Positions 36,058 to 42,942 of a DNA stretch of 64,000 nucleotides are shown here, piece after piece; positions within the stretch are counted from its first letter, which is position 1; each line of letters starts with the position of its first letter. Made by a program: the position numbers and the translations under genes. Under the pieces are notes generated by a model. The model was not told where the DNA came from. It made no database searches and worked only from the letters and a program-made list of their open reading frames with translations. The DNA is from Floridanema aerugineum (GTDB lineage Bacteria; Cyanobacteriota; Cyanobacteriia; Cyanobacteriales; Aerosakkonemataceae): NCBI RefSeq assembly GCF_041929345.1, contig NZ_JBHFNQ010000218.1, positions 58,972 through 122,971 of the forward strand, in the 5' to 3' direction.

Positions 36058-36540
36058 ATGACTTTGGGCAATTTGCGCGACCTGTATCAACAGGTAATTC
36101 TAGAAAGATATAAAACACCCAGGCACAAGGGTAAAACTAATCCGGTGCATCGATATCAAAAAGGGCATAATCCTTCCTGTGGCGATACGATCGAATTGAC
36201 GTTACAGCTAAATGATGCTGGCGACACAATTGTAGATGCCAAATTTGAGGGGGAAGGTTGTGCAATTTCGATGGCTTCTGCTGATTTAATGGCGGAAGCT
36301 TTAAAGGGGAAAACTGTTACCGATGCTTTGGAAATGGTGGAACGTTTCCAAGGGATGATGAAAGGTGAGGCGGAGTTTCCCAAGGAGTTGCGAAAATTAA
36401 ATGTTATGCAAGGGGTTGCCCAATTCCCTGTGCGAATTAAATGTGCTAATCTAACTTGGCACGCTTTAAAAGCGGCGTTGCAATCAGCTGCTAATGCTGA
36501 TTCAAATGGCTTTATCAGTAATGAAAAAGAGGAAGCTTAA
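36058..36540 (+). CDS. sufU: SufU-type iron-sulfur cluster assembly protein
   Basis: 160 residues of the NifU-N/SufU family. Three cysteines of the zinc/Fe-S site are visible: HNPSCGD, EGCAIS and the C-terminal RIKCANLTWHAL. The 18-21 residue insertion typical of SufU relative to IscU is present around the FQGMMKGEAEFP region. SufU accepts sulfur from the SufS cysteine desulfurase, either as scaffold or as zinc-dependent sulfurtransferase. It lies 66 bases after the dnaJ gene; Hsp70/J-proteins assist IscU-type scaffolds in other systems, so the adjacency is suggestive, but that link is inferred. No suf operon genes are nearby. Confidence 0.92.
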   Translation: MTLGNLRDLYQQVILERYKTPRHKGKTNPVHRYQKGHNPSCGDTIELTLQLNDAGDTIVDAKFEGEGCAISMASADLMAEALKGKTVTDALEMVERFQGMMKGEAEFPKELRKLNVMQGVAQFPVRIKCANLTWHALKAALQSAANADSNGFISNEKEEA

Positions 36541-36597
36541 TTGCAGTTTGTTGAGATTTTAGGTGGGGATTTTTCCGGGGAAATCAATTATAAACTG

Positions 36598-36651
36598 GGT
36601 ACGTTGTTGCGCTTTAGCGCCACTATAGCGAAGACAGCGCAACAACGTACC
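36598..36651. repeat. inverted repeat with 16-nt perfect arms
   Basis: GGTACGTTGTTGCGCT (36598-36613) and AGCGCAACAACGTACC (36636-36651) enclose 22 bases. The same core appears in the element at 63789-64000, so this is a dispersed family. It lies in the sufU-ycf51 gap. Confidence 0.85.
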
Positions 36652-36687
36652 TAATATTGGTTTAAAATCGAAAATTGAAAATCAAAG

Positions 36688-37212
36688 ATGGCAGAAGTTA
36701 TGTTAACAACAACTGATTTTTTAATTGCTGGTAAGTGGGCGGGGATTCTAACTTTAGGTTGTGCGGTTTTGACTGTAATAGCTTTTGTTTTTAAGTGGGG
36801 ATTTCGGTTTCGATTTGTTGGTGCTACTGGGTTTATGGGGGTGTTAACTGGTGGTTTATTTGCTTTAGGTTTAGGGTTGTTTACTCATACTACTATTCCT
36901 GGTGCAATTCGCTATTCGGTGGTTTTTGATAATGGGGCTACTTTAGCTTCGATCGCAGTTCCCCCCACAATAACTCAGTCTGAATTAGATGCAACTTTGC
37001 GTCAAGCCGCCGCAGATTTGTTTTCTTATGGCAGATTGGGTAGTGATAGTTTAGTCATTCGTGCTAGAACAATGATTCACCCAGAAGCGGGGGTTTCGCA
37101 ACCGCTGATTTTGGGTGAGGTGAGGCGATCGCTAATGAACCGCGCAGATGATAATTTATCAGTAAACATCTACGCCGAAAATCTCGCTAAATTACCACAA
37201 CCAACAGCTTAA
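36688..37212 (+). CDS. ycf51: Ycf51 family membrane protein (DUF2518)
   Basis: 174 residues. Two N-terminal membrane helices (about residues 13-34 and 45-67) are followed by a soluble alpha/beta domain. The segments TTTDFLIAGKWAGILTL and GATGFMGVLTGGLFALGLGL resemble Ycf51, a protein conserved in cyanobacteria and some algal plastid genomes, whose function is not established. An intrinsic terminator lies about 60 bases after the stop. A decayed second copy of the gene's 3' end lies 262 bases downstream (37418-37474). Confidence 0.8.
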   Translation: MAEVMLTTTDFLIAGKWAGILTLGCAVLTVIAFVFKWGFRFRFVGATGFMGVLTGGLFALGLGLFTHTTIPGAIRYSVVFDNGATLASIAVPPTITQSELDATLRQAAADLFSYGRLGSDSLVIRARTMIHPEAGVSQPLILGEVRRSLMNRADDNLSVNIYAENLAKLPQPTA

Positions 37213-37274
37213 TTTCACAAAGTTAAAAAGTTCGTTTTCAGGACTGAAGTCCAACAAAATAAAAATTTCCACAG

Positions 37275-37303
37275 AAACCGGGTTTAAAGAAACCCGGTTT
37301 TTT
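37275..37303 (+). terminator. intrinsic terminator after ycf51
   Basis: AAACCGGGTTT (37275-37285) pairs perfectly with AAACCCGGTTT (37290-37300) around the loop AAAG, followed directly by TTT. It ends transcription of ycf51, and probably of the unit that begins upstream. Confidence 0.85.
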
Positions 37304-37417
37304 CTCGACAGTTACCCCCATTATGATTGGGCGATTGAAATACGTGCTACACAAAACTTAGTCCGCTTGACAAAGACTAAAGAATAAGGGGGGTATTTAA
37401 GCCGGATTTGGTATTAT

Positions 37418-37474
37418 TTAGCAGTGAATATTTATGCCGAAAATCTCGCTAAAATACCACAACCAACAGCTTAA
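37418..37474 (+). pseudogene. remnant copy of the ycf51 3' end
   Basis: These bases encode LAVNIYAENLAKIPQPTA followed by TAA. The intact gene ends LSVNIYAENLAKLPQPTA. The offset from the original is 262 bases throughout. The first part of the copy differs mostly at third codon positions, and similarity continues past the stop into an AAAAGTTCGTT segment shared with the region after ycf51. No start or other part of the gene is present, so this is a fragment of a duplicated gene. Confidence 0.75.
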
Positions 37475-37674
37475 TTGAAATTCGGGGAAAAGTTCGTTGT
37501 GAGGGCTTCAGTCCTTTAAAGTTAAATTTTATACATAAACCGGATTTCTTGACGGAAGAAAGTCGCAATTTTGGCGCTTACCTTATGTTTGTTGCTATAG
37601 CATCTATCTAAAGTTACATAAATATAAAAATTTTAACAATCCATTAGTAATTATTAGCAATTGAGCGGGTATTA

Positions 37675-37781
37675 TTTTAATAGCAGAGTTTGAATCTCTG
37701 AGTTAACAAGAGGAATCCCTACCCAACGATTTTATTTGGGTGAGCCGGAAATAAAAAATACGGATCAGGAGAATGTAATAA
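37675..37781 (+). promoter_or_regulatory. possible structured leader of the mscS-like gene
   Basis: CAGAG/CTCTG (about 37683-37699) and ACCCAA/TTGGGT (about 37720-37740) form two consecutive stem-loops, and an AGGAGA site lies at 37767-37772 close to the ATG at 37782. The second stem with TTGGGTGAGCC faintly recalls part of the c-di-AMP (ydaO) riboswitch, but the conserved 3' core of that class is not visible, so I do not assign it. The 570-base gap before this gene otherwise holds the terminator and ycf51 remnant. Confidence 0.3.
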
Positions 37782-39884
37782 ATGAAGCATTATAGAGTTC
37801 GAGCTATTATTCTTGCAGGAGTTATTGGTATTTGTGCAGTGTGGGTGACTCCGGTACGATCGCAAGAGCAAGAATCAACATCAGAAGCGAAAACGGAAAA
37901 GGTGGAAGCAGTTCAACCAACAAAACCACCAGATCCCAAAGCTGCAACCACAACTAAACAGCTTGATATTCCAGTCGATGAACTGAAACTGATCCTCAAA
38001 CCGCTGACGCTAGAAGAAGTGCAAAACGAAGCAGCAGCGTGGATGTTAGTGCTGCAAAATAAAGCCAAAGAAATCAGCGAGGCTGAAGTTACAATTAAGC
38101 GGCAAAATTTAGCTATTGCCAAACAAAAAGAAGGTGCAGAAGCCTTAGAAAAAGCTAAACAAGCTCTCCAAGAAGCCGAGAAAGTACAAAAAAGTGCTGC
38201 ACCGGGTTCGCCGCAATATCAAGAAGCCACAAAAAAGGTAGAAGAAGCCCAAGAAAACCTGAAAAAAGCCCAAGAAGCGGTTGATGAAGCCAAAACAACT
38301 AAAGCAGAATTAGGAAAAGATGCAACAGCGCGTGAGGCATTAGAAAAAGCTAAGAAAACGGGCAACCTGGAAACAGCGAAACAAACGATCGAGCAAACAA
38401 AAGCCGATCGAGATAAACAGACTGCTGGCTCTTTAGCTTATCAAGACGCAACCAAAAAAATTGAGAAACTAGAAGCAGCGATTAAAGAAGTTGAGGATGC
38501 TCAAGAAGCGCAAAAAGGCGCTCAACCAGATACACCAGAATATCAGAAAGCTACCCAACAATTAGAAAAAGCAGATGCAGCCCTAAAACAACTACTCAAA
38601 GAGTTAGGGGTAGGGACTGATAAAACTCAGCAGTCATCCCAAAACCTCAACAACGCTACAGCTGCACTGGATAAAACCGAAATTAAAAACAACCCAGAGG
38701 AAAAAGTTGCTGGTTCACCCGGAGTTGTAAATAATGAACAGAACTTGCAACAAAAACAACAGCAGTTGGAAACAACAAAGCAAAAGTTAGAAAAGAGTGC
38801 TGAAGCTGAGGCGGAAGCGAAGAATCAACTCGTTACTACTGTTACGGAACTTCAAGGACAGCAGACGGCGCTGATCGATCGCCTAAACGCAGTCTTAGAA
38901 GAACTAGAAAGAAAAGGTGGCGATGTTAAGTCTTACCGCCAATACATTCAAGCAGTTACTGCTGTCGAAGTAGATGCCAAAGACACTGAGGGGCTGGGCT
39001 TGCGGCTGATTAGCTGGGCACAATCTAGCGAAGGAGGTTTGCGTTGGGCAACTAATTTCGGGAAGTTTACTGGGATTATTCTGGCTTCGATCGTTGTTTC
39101 TCAAATCCTGGGTGCGCTGCTCAATCAAATACTTTCCAAATTTGGCGGTACATCAGCAATTATGCGCCATTTTATTGTCATGCTGGTCAAACGTGGCGGA
39201 GTTGTAGTCGGTTTCTTGCTAGCTTTAACCGCACTGGAAGTCAGCCTTGGCCCCGTTTTAGCCTTGCTTGGGGGTGTGAGTTTCGTCCTCGCATTCGCGC
39301 TGCAAAGCAACCTTGGCAACTTAGCCAGCGGTTTGATGATCATGGTTTACAAACCCTTCGATGTGGGCGACGAAGTAAAAGTAGGATCGCTTTGGGGATG
39401 GGTAGAGGCTATTACCTTAGCTAATACGAAGATTAAAGGTTTTGGTGGTCAGATATTTACTATTCCTAATAACAATATTTGGAGTGATACGATCGAAAAC
39501 CTGAGCCACGACAAAAACCGCAAAATCATGCTCTCTTTCCGGATCGACTTTGACGAAAACCTCAAAAAAGTAGAGCAACTAATTGTAGAAACTATCAAAT
39601 CTCATCCTAAAGTGCTGGCAGAACCTGCTCCTAGTACTTTTGTCTGGCAGATTGAAGACTACTATATCAGTGTGTTTGCTGGTGGATGGACGAAAAAAGA
39701 TGATTTTTGGGAAACTTACGCAGATGTTATTCGTCTAATTCAACAACGTTTCAACGAAGAAGGTATTAACCTCGCTGCTATTCCCAAAGCAATTGAAATT
39801 GGAGTAGAAATGAGCGAGCTTAATGGTAAAGTTGCCCATCTCCCTGCGGAACTCCCCCCGCAACGGGCTGCTGTAGAAAACTAA
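37782..39884 (+). CDS. large MscS-family mechanosensitive channel with coiled-coil domain
   Basis: 700 residues. A signal peptide (about residues 1-28) leads to a long periplasmic, Lys/Glu/Ala/Gln-rich coiled-coil region (about 80-400). Within it, the segments AAPGSPQYQEATKKVEEAQ, AGSLAYQDATKKIEKLE and AQPDTPEYQKATQQLEKAD form an internal repeat. Three membrane helices follow (about 427-520); the third, LGGVSFVLAFALQSNLGNLA, is the pore-lining MscS helix. The beta domain (FDVGDEVKVG) and C-terminal domain are complete. It would release solutes under hypo-osmotic tension. The ATG follows an AGGAGA ribosome site. Confidence 0.92.
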   Translation: MKHYRVRAIILAGVIGICAVWVTPVRSQEQESTSEAKTEKVEAVQPTKPPDPKAATTTKQLDIPVDELKLILKPLTLEEVQNEAAAWMLVLQNKAKEISEAEVTIKRQNLAIAKQKEGAEALEKAKQALQEAEKVQKSAAPGSPQYQEATKKVEEAQENLKKAQEAVDEAKTTKAELGKDATAREALEKAKKTGNLETAKQTIEQTKADRDKQTAGSLAYQDATKKIEKLEAAIKEVEDAQEAQKGAQPDTPEYQKATQQLEKADAALKQLLKELGVGTDKTQQSSQNLNNATAALDKTEIKNNPEEKVAGSPGVVNNEQNLQQKQQQLETTKQKLEKSAEAEAEAKNQLVTTVTELQGQQTALIDRLNAVLEELERKGGDVKSYRQYIQAVTAVEVDAKDTEGLGLRLISWAQSSEGGLRWATNFGKFTGIILASIVVSQILGALLNQILSKFGGTSAIMRHFIVMLVKRGGVVVGFLLALTALEVSLGPVLALLGGVSFVLAFALQSNLGNLASGLMIMVYKPFDVGDEVKVGSLWGWVEAITLANTKIKGFGGQIFTIPNNNIWSDTIENLSHDKNRKIMLSFRIDFDENLKKVEQLIVETIKSHPKVLAEPAPSTFVWQIEDYYISVFAGGWTKKDDFWETYADVIRLIQQRFNEEGINLAAIPKAIEIGVEMSELNGKVAHLPAELPPQRAAVEN

Positions 39885-39997
39885 TCATTTTTTTGCTCAC
39901 TTTCTAAACGACTAATTTCTGTGAGTAATCCTCGTAAAACCAAATTAACATTACCACTACTTGTTACCATATCCCAATTTTGGATGGCTCTTTCGGG
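39881..39997 (-). pseudogene. possible C-terminal gene remnant
   Basis: The minus strand encodes about 38 codons, ERAIQNWDMV followed by a Leu-rich helix and ending RLESEQKND, with a stop immediately upstream of the readable part. The helix-like composition and natural ending look like the C-terminus of a lost protein, but no family is recognised and the frame is short. It overlaps the mscS stop by four bases. Confidence 0.25.
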
Positions 39998-40069
39998 TTA
40001 ATCGGGAAAAATGTTCATATATGTTACAAACCAGGGAAACGGTGCGTATAGCCTACGGCATTCAAGAAA

Positions 40070-40121
40070 AGGCACGGGAATTTATTTATGCGTTGAAATG
40101 CTGAATTTATCGCCCGTGCCT
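40070..40121. repeat. inverted repeat AGGCACGGG
   Basis: Arms AGGCACGGG (40070-40078) and CCCGTGCCT (40113-40121) enclose 34 bases, in the 327-base gap between two convergent genes. Apart from this hairpin and the possible remnant at 39881-39997 I see nothing else in the gap. Confidence 0.6.
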
Positions 40122-40211
40122 AACACACCAAATCAGTTAAATAAGATTTTGTTATCACCATAAATCCGGGAGAGTCGCTTCTGTAATATCCATGATTTTC
40201 AATTCTTGAAA

Positions 40212-41513
40212 CTATGAATTATCTTTTGCTGTTTCTGCTGATTTAAATTTCTTCCCATTAGGCATAATTGCGCCTTCAAGGAAAGCAACACTCAACTCAA
40301 AATCACTCACTTTAGCACCTTTAAGATTGGCACCAGTTAGGTAAGCGCCCTCCAAATTTGCACCACTTAAACTAGTATTTTTTAAATTAGCACCACTGAG
40401 GTTAGCTTGAGTTAAATCTACACAGATTAAATTAGCGTTACTAAGATTAGCACTACTAAGATTAGCCTGATTCAACTTCGCAAAACCAAAGTTAGCATGA
40501 CTAAGATTAGCACCACTAAGTTTGCTCTGACTGAGGTTAGCATTGTCCAAGTTGGCGTAACTTAAGTTAGCATTAGTTAAATCCGTTGCACTTAAATTAG
40601 CTGAACTAAGATTAGCTTTAGGAAGATTAATATCTACTAATTCTGCACCAGAAGTGTCCAAACCTCGCAAAGAAACGCCATCTTCATTTAAATCTTGTAG
40701 TGCTAAAAGTCTGGCGTAACTAACTTTTACTCCATGTGCTGCATCAATTGTACTCCAAGCTTGGTAGTGAAATTGCTTGCGGCGATCGGGAGCTTCCTTA
40801 ATAAACAAAACTAAGGCAATTACTAAACTCAATACATCAGCACTTTCCACAATTTCCGAAATAACAGAATTTTCATTAGCAAATAAATAGGCTAAAATAA
40901 ACAATAAAGCTGCACTAACCGCGACTAACCAAGTGGGTAACACCCAAAAAGTATCAACAAGTTTTTTCGGAATATTAGTGAAAACTTTAAGCAAGTCTTG
41001 AATAGTAGTTTTTTCTCGCTGTTTCGGATCTTTTTCTGGCTTTGTTTCAGGCTGACTTACTGTTGATTCCGCAGGCTTTACTGTTGCTGCCACTTTTGGT
41101 GAGGATATTTCATCTGCACCCTTTAACATTTCAGCCGTAATAGCTTGATAAGCAGCTAACCAAGCTTGCTTAACTTCAGGAGTCCAATCTGTTTGGAGAT
41201 ATTGTTCAAAAGTAGTAAGTAAAGCTGCACCAACTGGGCCATAATATTTAGGAATTACTCCATAACTAACGTGCCTAGCTCCCAAAGCATTCAGTACTGC
41301 TCCTAAGTTTTCTGGTTGGCGGAGATTTTCGACGACTAACACCAAAGAATTTAGCAGCTTTTTGTACTGATTTGTCATATCAGTTTTGGTAAATAAAGGT
41401 TTGACTTCTGGATTAGCTGCAAATAAGTTTTCGTAGAAACTCACCACAAATTCATTAGCATGAGGTTTAATTTTCTCAAAACTTTGCTCTAACAGTTCTA
41501 CATTTAAAGACAT
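40212..41513 (-). CDS. globin fused to membrane segments and pentapeptide repeats
   Basis: 433 residues in three parts. Residues 1-137 are a flavohaemoglobin/Vitreoscilla-type globin with TyrB10 (Tyr27), GlnE7 (Gln49) and proximal HisF8 (His81). A Pro/Lys/Thr-rich linker (about 138-175) leads to two hydrophobic segments (about 190-212 and 225-240), then the motif QFHYQAWSTIDAAHG and a run of pentapeptide repeats (about 280-415; ANLSSANLSATDLTNANLSY type) forming a right-handed beta helix. The latter half resembles pentapeptide-repeat membrane proteins common in cyanobacteria. Heme and likely O2 or NO binding are supported by residues; a sensing or signalling role for the fusion is inference. 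Its N-terminus is paralogous to the single-domain globin at 42309-42725. Confidence 0.88.
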   Translation of the reverse strand: MSLNVELLEQSFEKIKPHANEFVVSFYENLFAANPEVKPLFTKTDMTNQYKKLLNSLVLVVENLRQPENLGAVLNALGARHVSYGVIPKYYGPVGAALLTTFEQYLQTDWTPEVKQAWLAAYQAITAEMLKGADEISSPKVAATVKPAESTVSQPETKPEKDPKQREKTTIQDLLKVFTNIPKKLVDTFWVLPTWLVAVSAALLFILAYLFANENSVISEIVESADVLSLVIALVLFIKEAPDRRKQFHYQAWSTIDAAHGVKVSYARLLALQDLNEDGVSLRGLDTSGAELVDINLPKANLSSANLSATDLTNANLSYANLDNANLSQSKLSGANLSHANFGFAKLNQANLSSANLSNANLICVDLTQANLSGANLKNTSLSGANLEGAYLTGANLKGAKVSDFELSVAFLEGAIMPNGKKFKSAETAKDNS

Positions 41514-41637
41514 TTTTTTATCCTGAATTCATCAATGCTTTTACTCATGTTTCAAATGAATAGGTTTTTCTGGTGATAAGTTGCTAAAAATTTATAGTTA
41601 ACCCGGAAAACCCATTTACTTAAGTTTTAGGTTGATG

Positions 41638-42018
41638 CTATAAATTTAACTCCGCTAATTCTTGATAAAGTTTAGCCATGAATTCTGCTGGATCTTTGAT
41701 GCCCATTTCTCCCAAAGCTTTCCATTCATTGGCGCTATAATCTAAATCGATTCCCATGATATCTTGAACCCAATAAGGTAAATTGGATGGGTTTTCCATT
41801 AGTTCGTAAGTTAGCTTGAGAATCTCTACTCCTGAAGTATTGTGTCTAGTTTTTGTTGCTAAACAAAAAGAAAGTAATTTGGCTAAATTGCTTTCTGGTG
41901 GAATTGAAATGAGAAATGCCATTTTTTCGGCTAAGACAAACTTATCCAATTTCATGAGTAATCCTTTTCCTGTTAGTATATTTATTATCTCAAAAATCCG
42001 TTCTTTTGTAATTGCCAC
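41638..42018 (-). CDS. hypothetical helical protein between two globin genes
   Basis: 126 residues, probably all helical and soluble, with single cysteine and histidine and no signal peptide. Segments such as MKLDKFVLAEKMAFLISIPP and the tail EWKALGEMGIKDPAEFMAKL do not match a family I can name. Codon use is like that of its neighbours. It lies on the same strand between the globin fusion gene (124 bases downstream) and the single-domain globin (290 bases upstream). Functional connection with the globins rests only on position. Confidence 0.65.
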   Translation of the reverse strand: MAITKERIFEIINILTGKGLLMKLDKFVLAEKMAFLISIPPESNLAKLLSFCLATKTRHNTSGVEILKLTYELMENPSNLPYWVQDIMGIDLDYSANEWKALGEMGIKDPAEFMAKLYQELAELNL

Positions 42019-42068
42019 CTTCTGAAAGCCTGATATTGCAGATTCCGCACGTCAATCTATAATAACTC

Positions 42069-42181
42069 AAGTTGCTAGTTATTAATTTTGAGGCTGTAGG
42101 GTGCGTCAGATAGCAGAATTTTGGGTAAGATAGCTAAATTTATCGGTCTGACGCACCCTACTCAACCGTAACTAGCAACTT
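42069..42181. repeat. nested inverted repeat (outer AAGTTGCTAGTTA, inner GTAGGGTGCGTCAGA)
   Basis: Outer arms of 13 bases (42069-42081 and 42169-42181) enclose the 15-base inner arms (42096-42110 and 42147-42161). The inner arm is identical to that at 7065-7129. The 113-bp unit may be a small mobile repeat with two layers of symmetry. It lies in the 290-base gap upstream of the hypothetical gene. Confidence 0.75.
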
Positions 42182-42308
42182 ACGTTAATAGAGAAAGTAT
42201 TACACCAATCCTGAGTAGCTTAGCTATCAATAAAAATACTTGAAGTACTCGCCAAGCTACCCAAAATGTTTAGTTATTTACTACATTTTGAAGTGCGGAA
42301 TGTGAGTT

Positions 42309-42725
42309 CTAAGAAGATACTTCTGCTGCACCTTGTAACATCAAAGCAGTAATTGCTTCCAAAGCATCTGTCCATGCTTGCTTAATTTCAGGAGTCCAAT
42401 CCTGCTGAAGATACTGCCCAAAAGTTGTTAGTAATGCTTGCCCAACTAAGGGGTAATGTTCGGGAAGTGTTCCGTATTTGAGATGTTTAGCTCCTAAAGT
42501 TTGAAGAATTTCCACTAAAACCTCTGGCTTCCGTAAATTTTGTACTACCAAGACTAATGCCGCTAACAAATGTTTACGTTGTTCCGCCATATTAGTTTTG
42601 GCAAATAACGCCTTTGCTTCTGGGTAAGCTGTAAACAGGTTTTCGTAGAAACTAGCTACAAATTCCTCAGAGTGAGGTTTTATTTGTGCAAAACTTTGCT
42701 CTAACAGTTCAACATTTAAAGACAT
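42309..42725 (-). CDS. single-domain globin (Vitreoscilla/flavohaemoglobin-like)
   Basis: 138 residues, the size of a single globin domain. Tyr27 (B10), Gln49 (E7) and His81 (F8, in LGAKHLKYG) are in the positions of the Vitreoscilla haemoglobin residues. The first ten residues, MSLNVELLEQ, are identical to those of the globin fusion protein downstream, and similarity runs over the whole domain, so the two are duplicates. No reductase domain is attached. O2 binding or NO detoxification would require a separate reductase. The stop follows soon after the last helix, so it is not simply a broken fusion. Confidence 0.9.
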   Translation of the reverse strand: MSLNVELLEQSFAQIKPHSEEFVASFYENLFTAYPEAKALFAKTNMAEQRKHLLAALVLVVQNLRKPEVLVEILQTLGAKHLKYGTLPEHYPLVGQALLTTFGQYLQQDWTPEIKQAWTDALEAITALMLQGAAEVSS

Positions 42726-42880
42726 ATTTTTCTAGAACACAATATTACTCCACAACAATTTAAACATATTTTAGATAAAATTGTACTAAAACAAATAATA
42801 ATTTAATATTGCAACTTTTCAAAGTTTTTTTGGCTCTCTTGTACTTGTCGGGGAAATTTCTAGTTAATAAAGATTGGAGA

Positions 42881-42915
42881 AGAGAGGTCAGCATAAAATC
42901 TGTGCTAACCTCTCT
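42881..42915 (-). terminator. 13-bp hairpin after the phosphatase/EF-hand gene
   Basis: AGAGAGGTCAGCA (42881-42893) pairs with TGCTAACCTCTCT (42903-42915) with one G-U pair. It lies 27 bases past the stop of the minus-strand gene at 42943-44949. No clear T-run follows on the minus strand, so termination is likely but not certain. Confidence 0.5.
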
Positions 42916-42942
42916 TTGTTTAATCACACAAACCGAGTTGCA

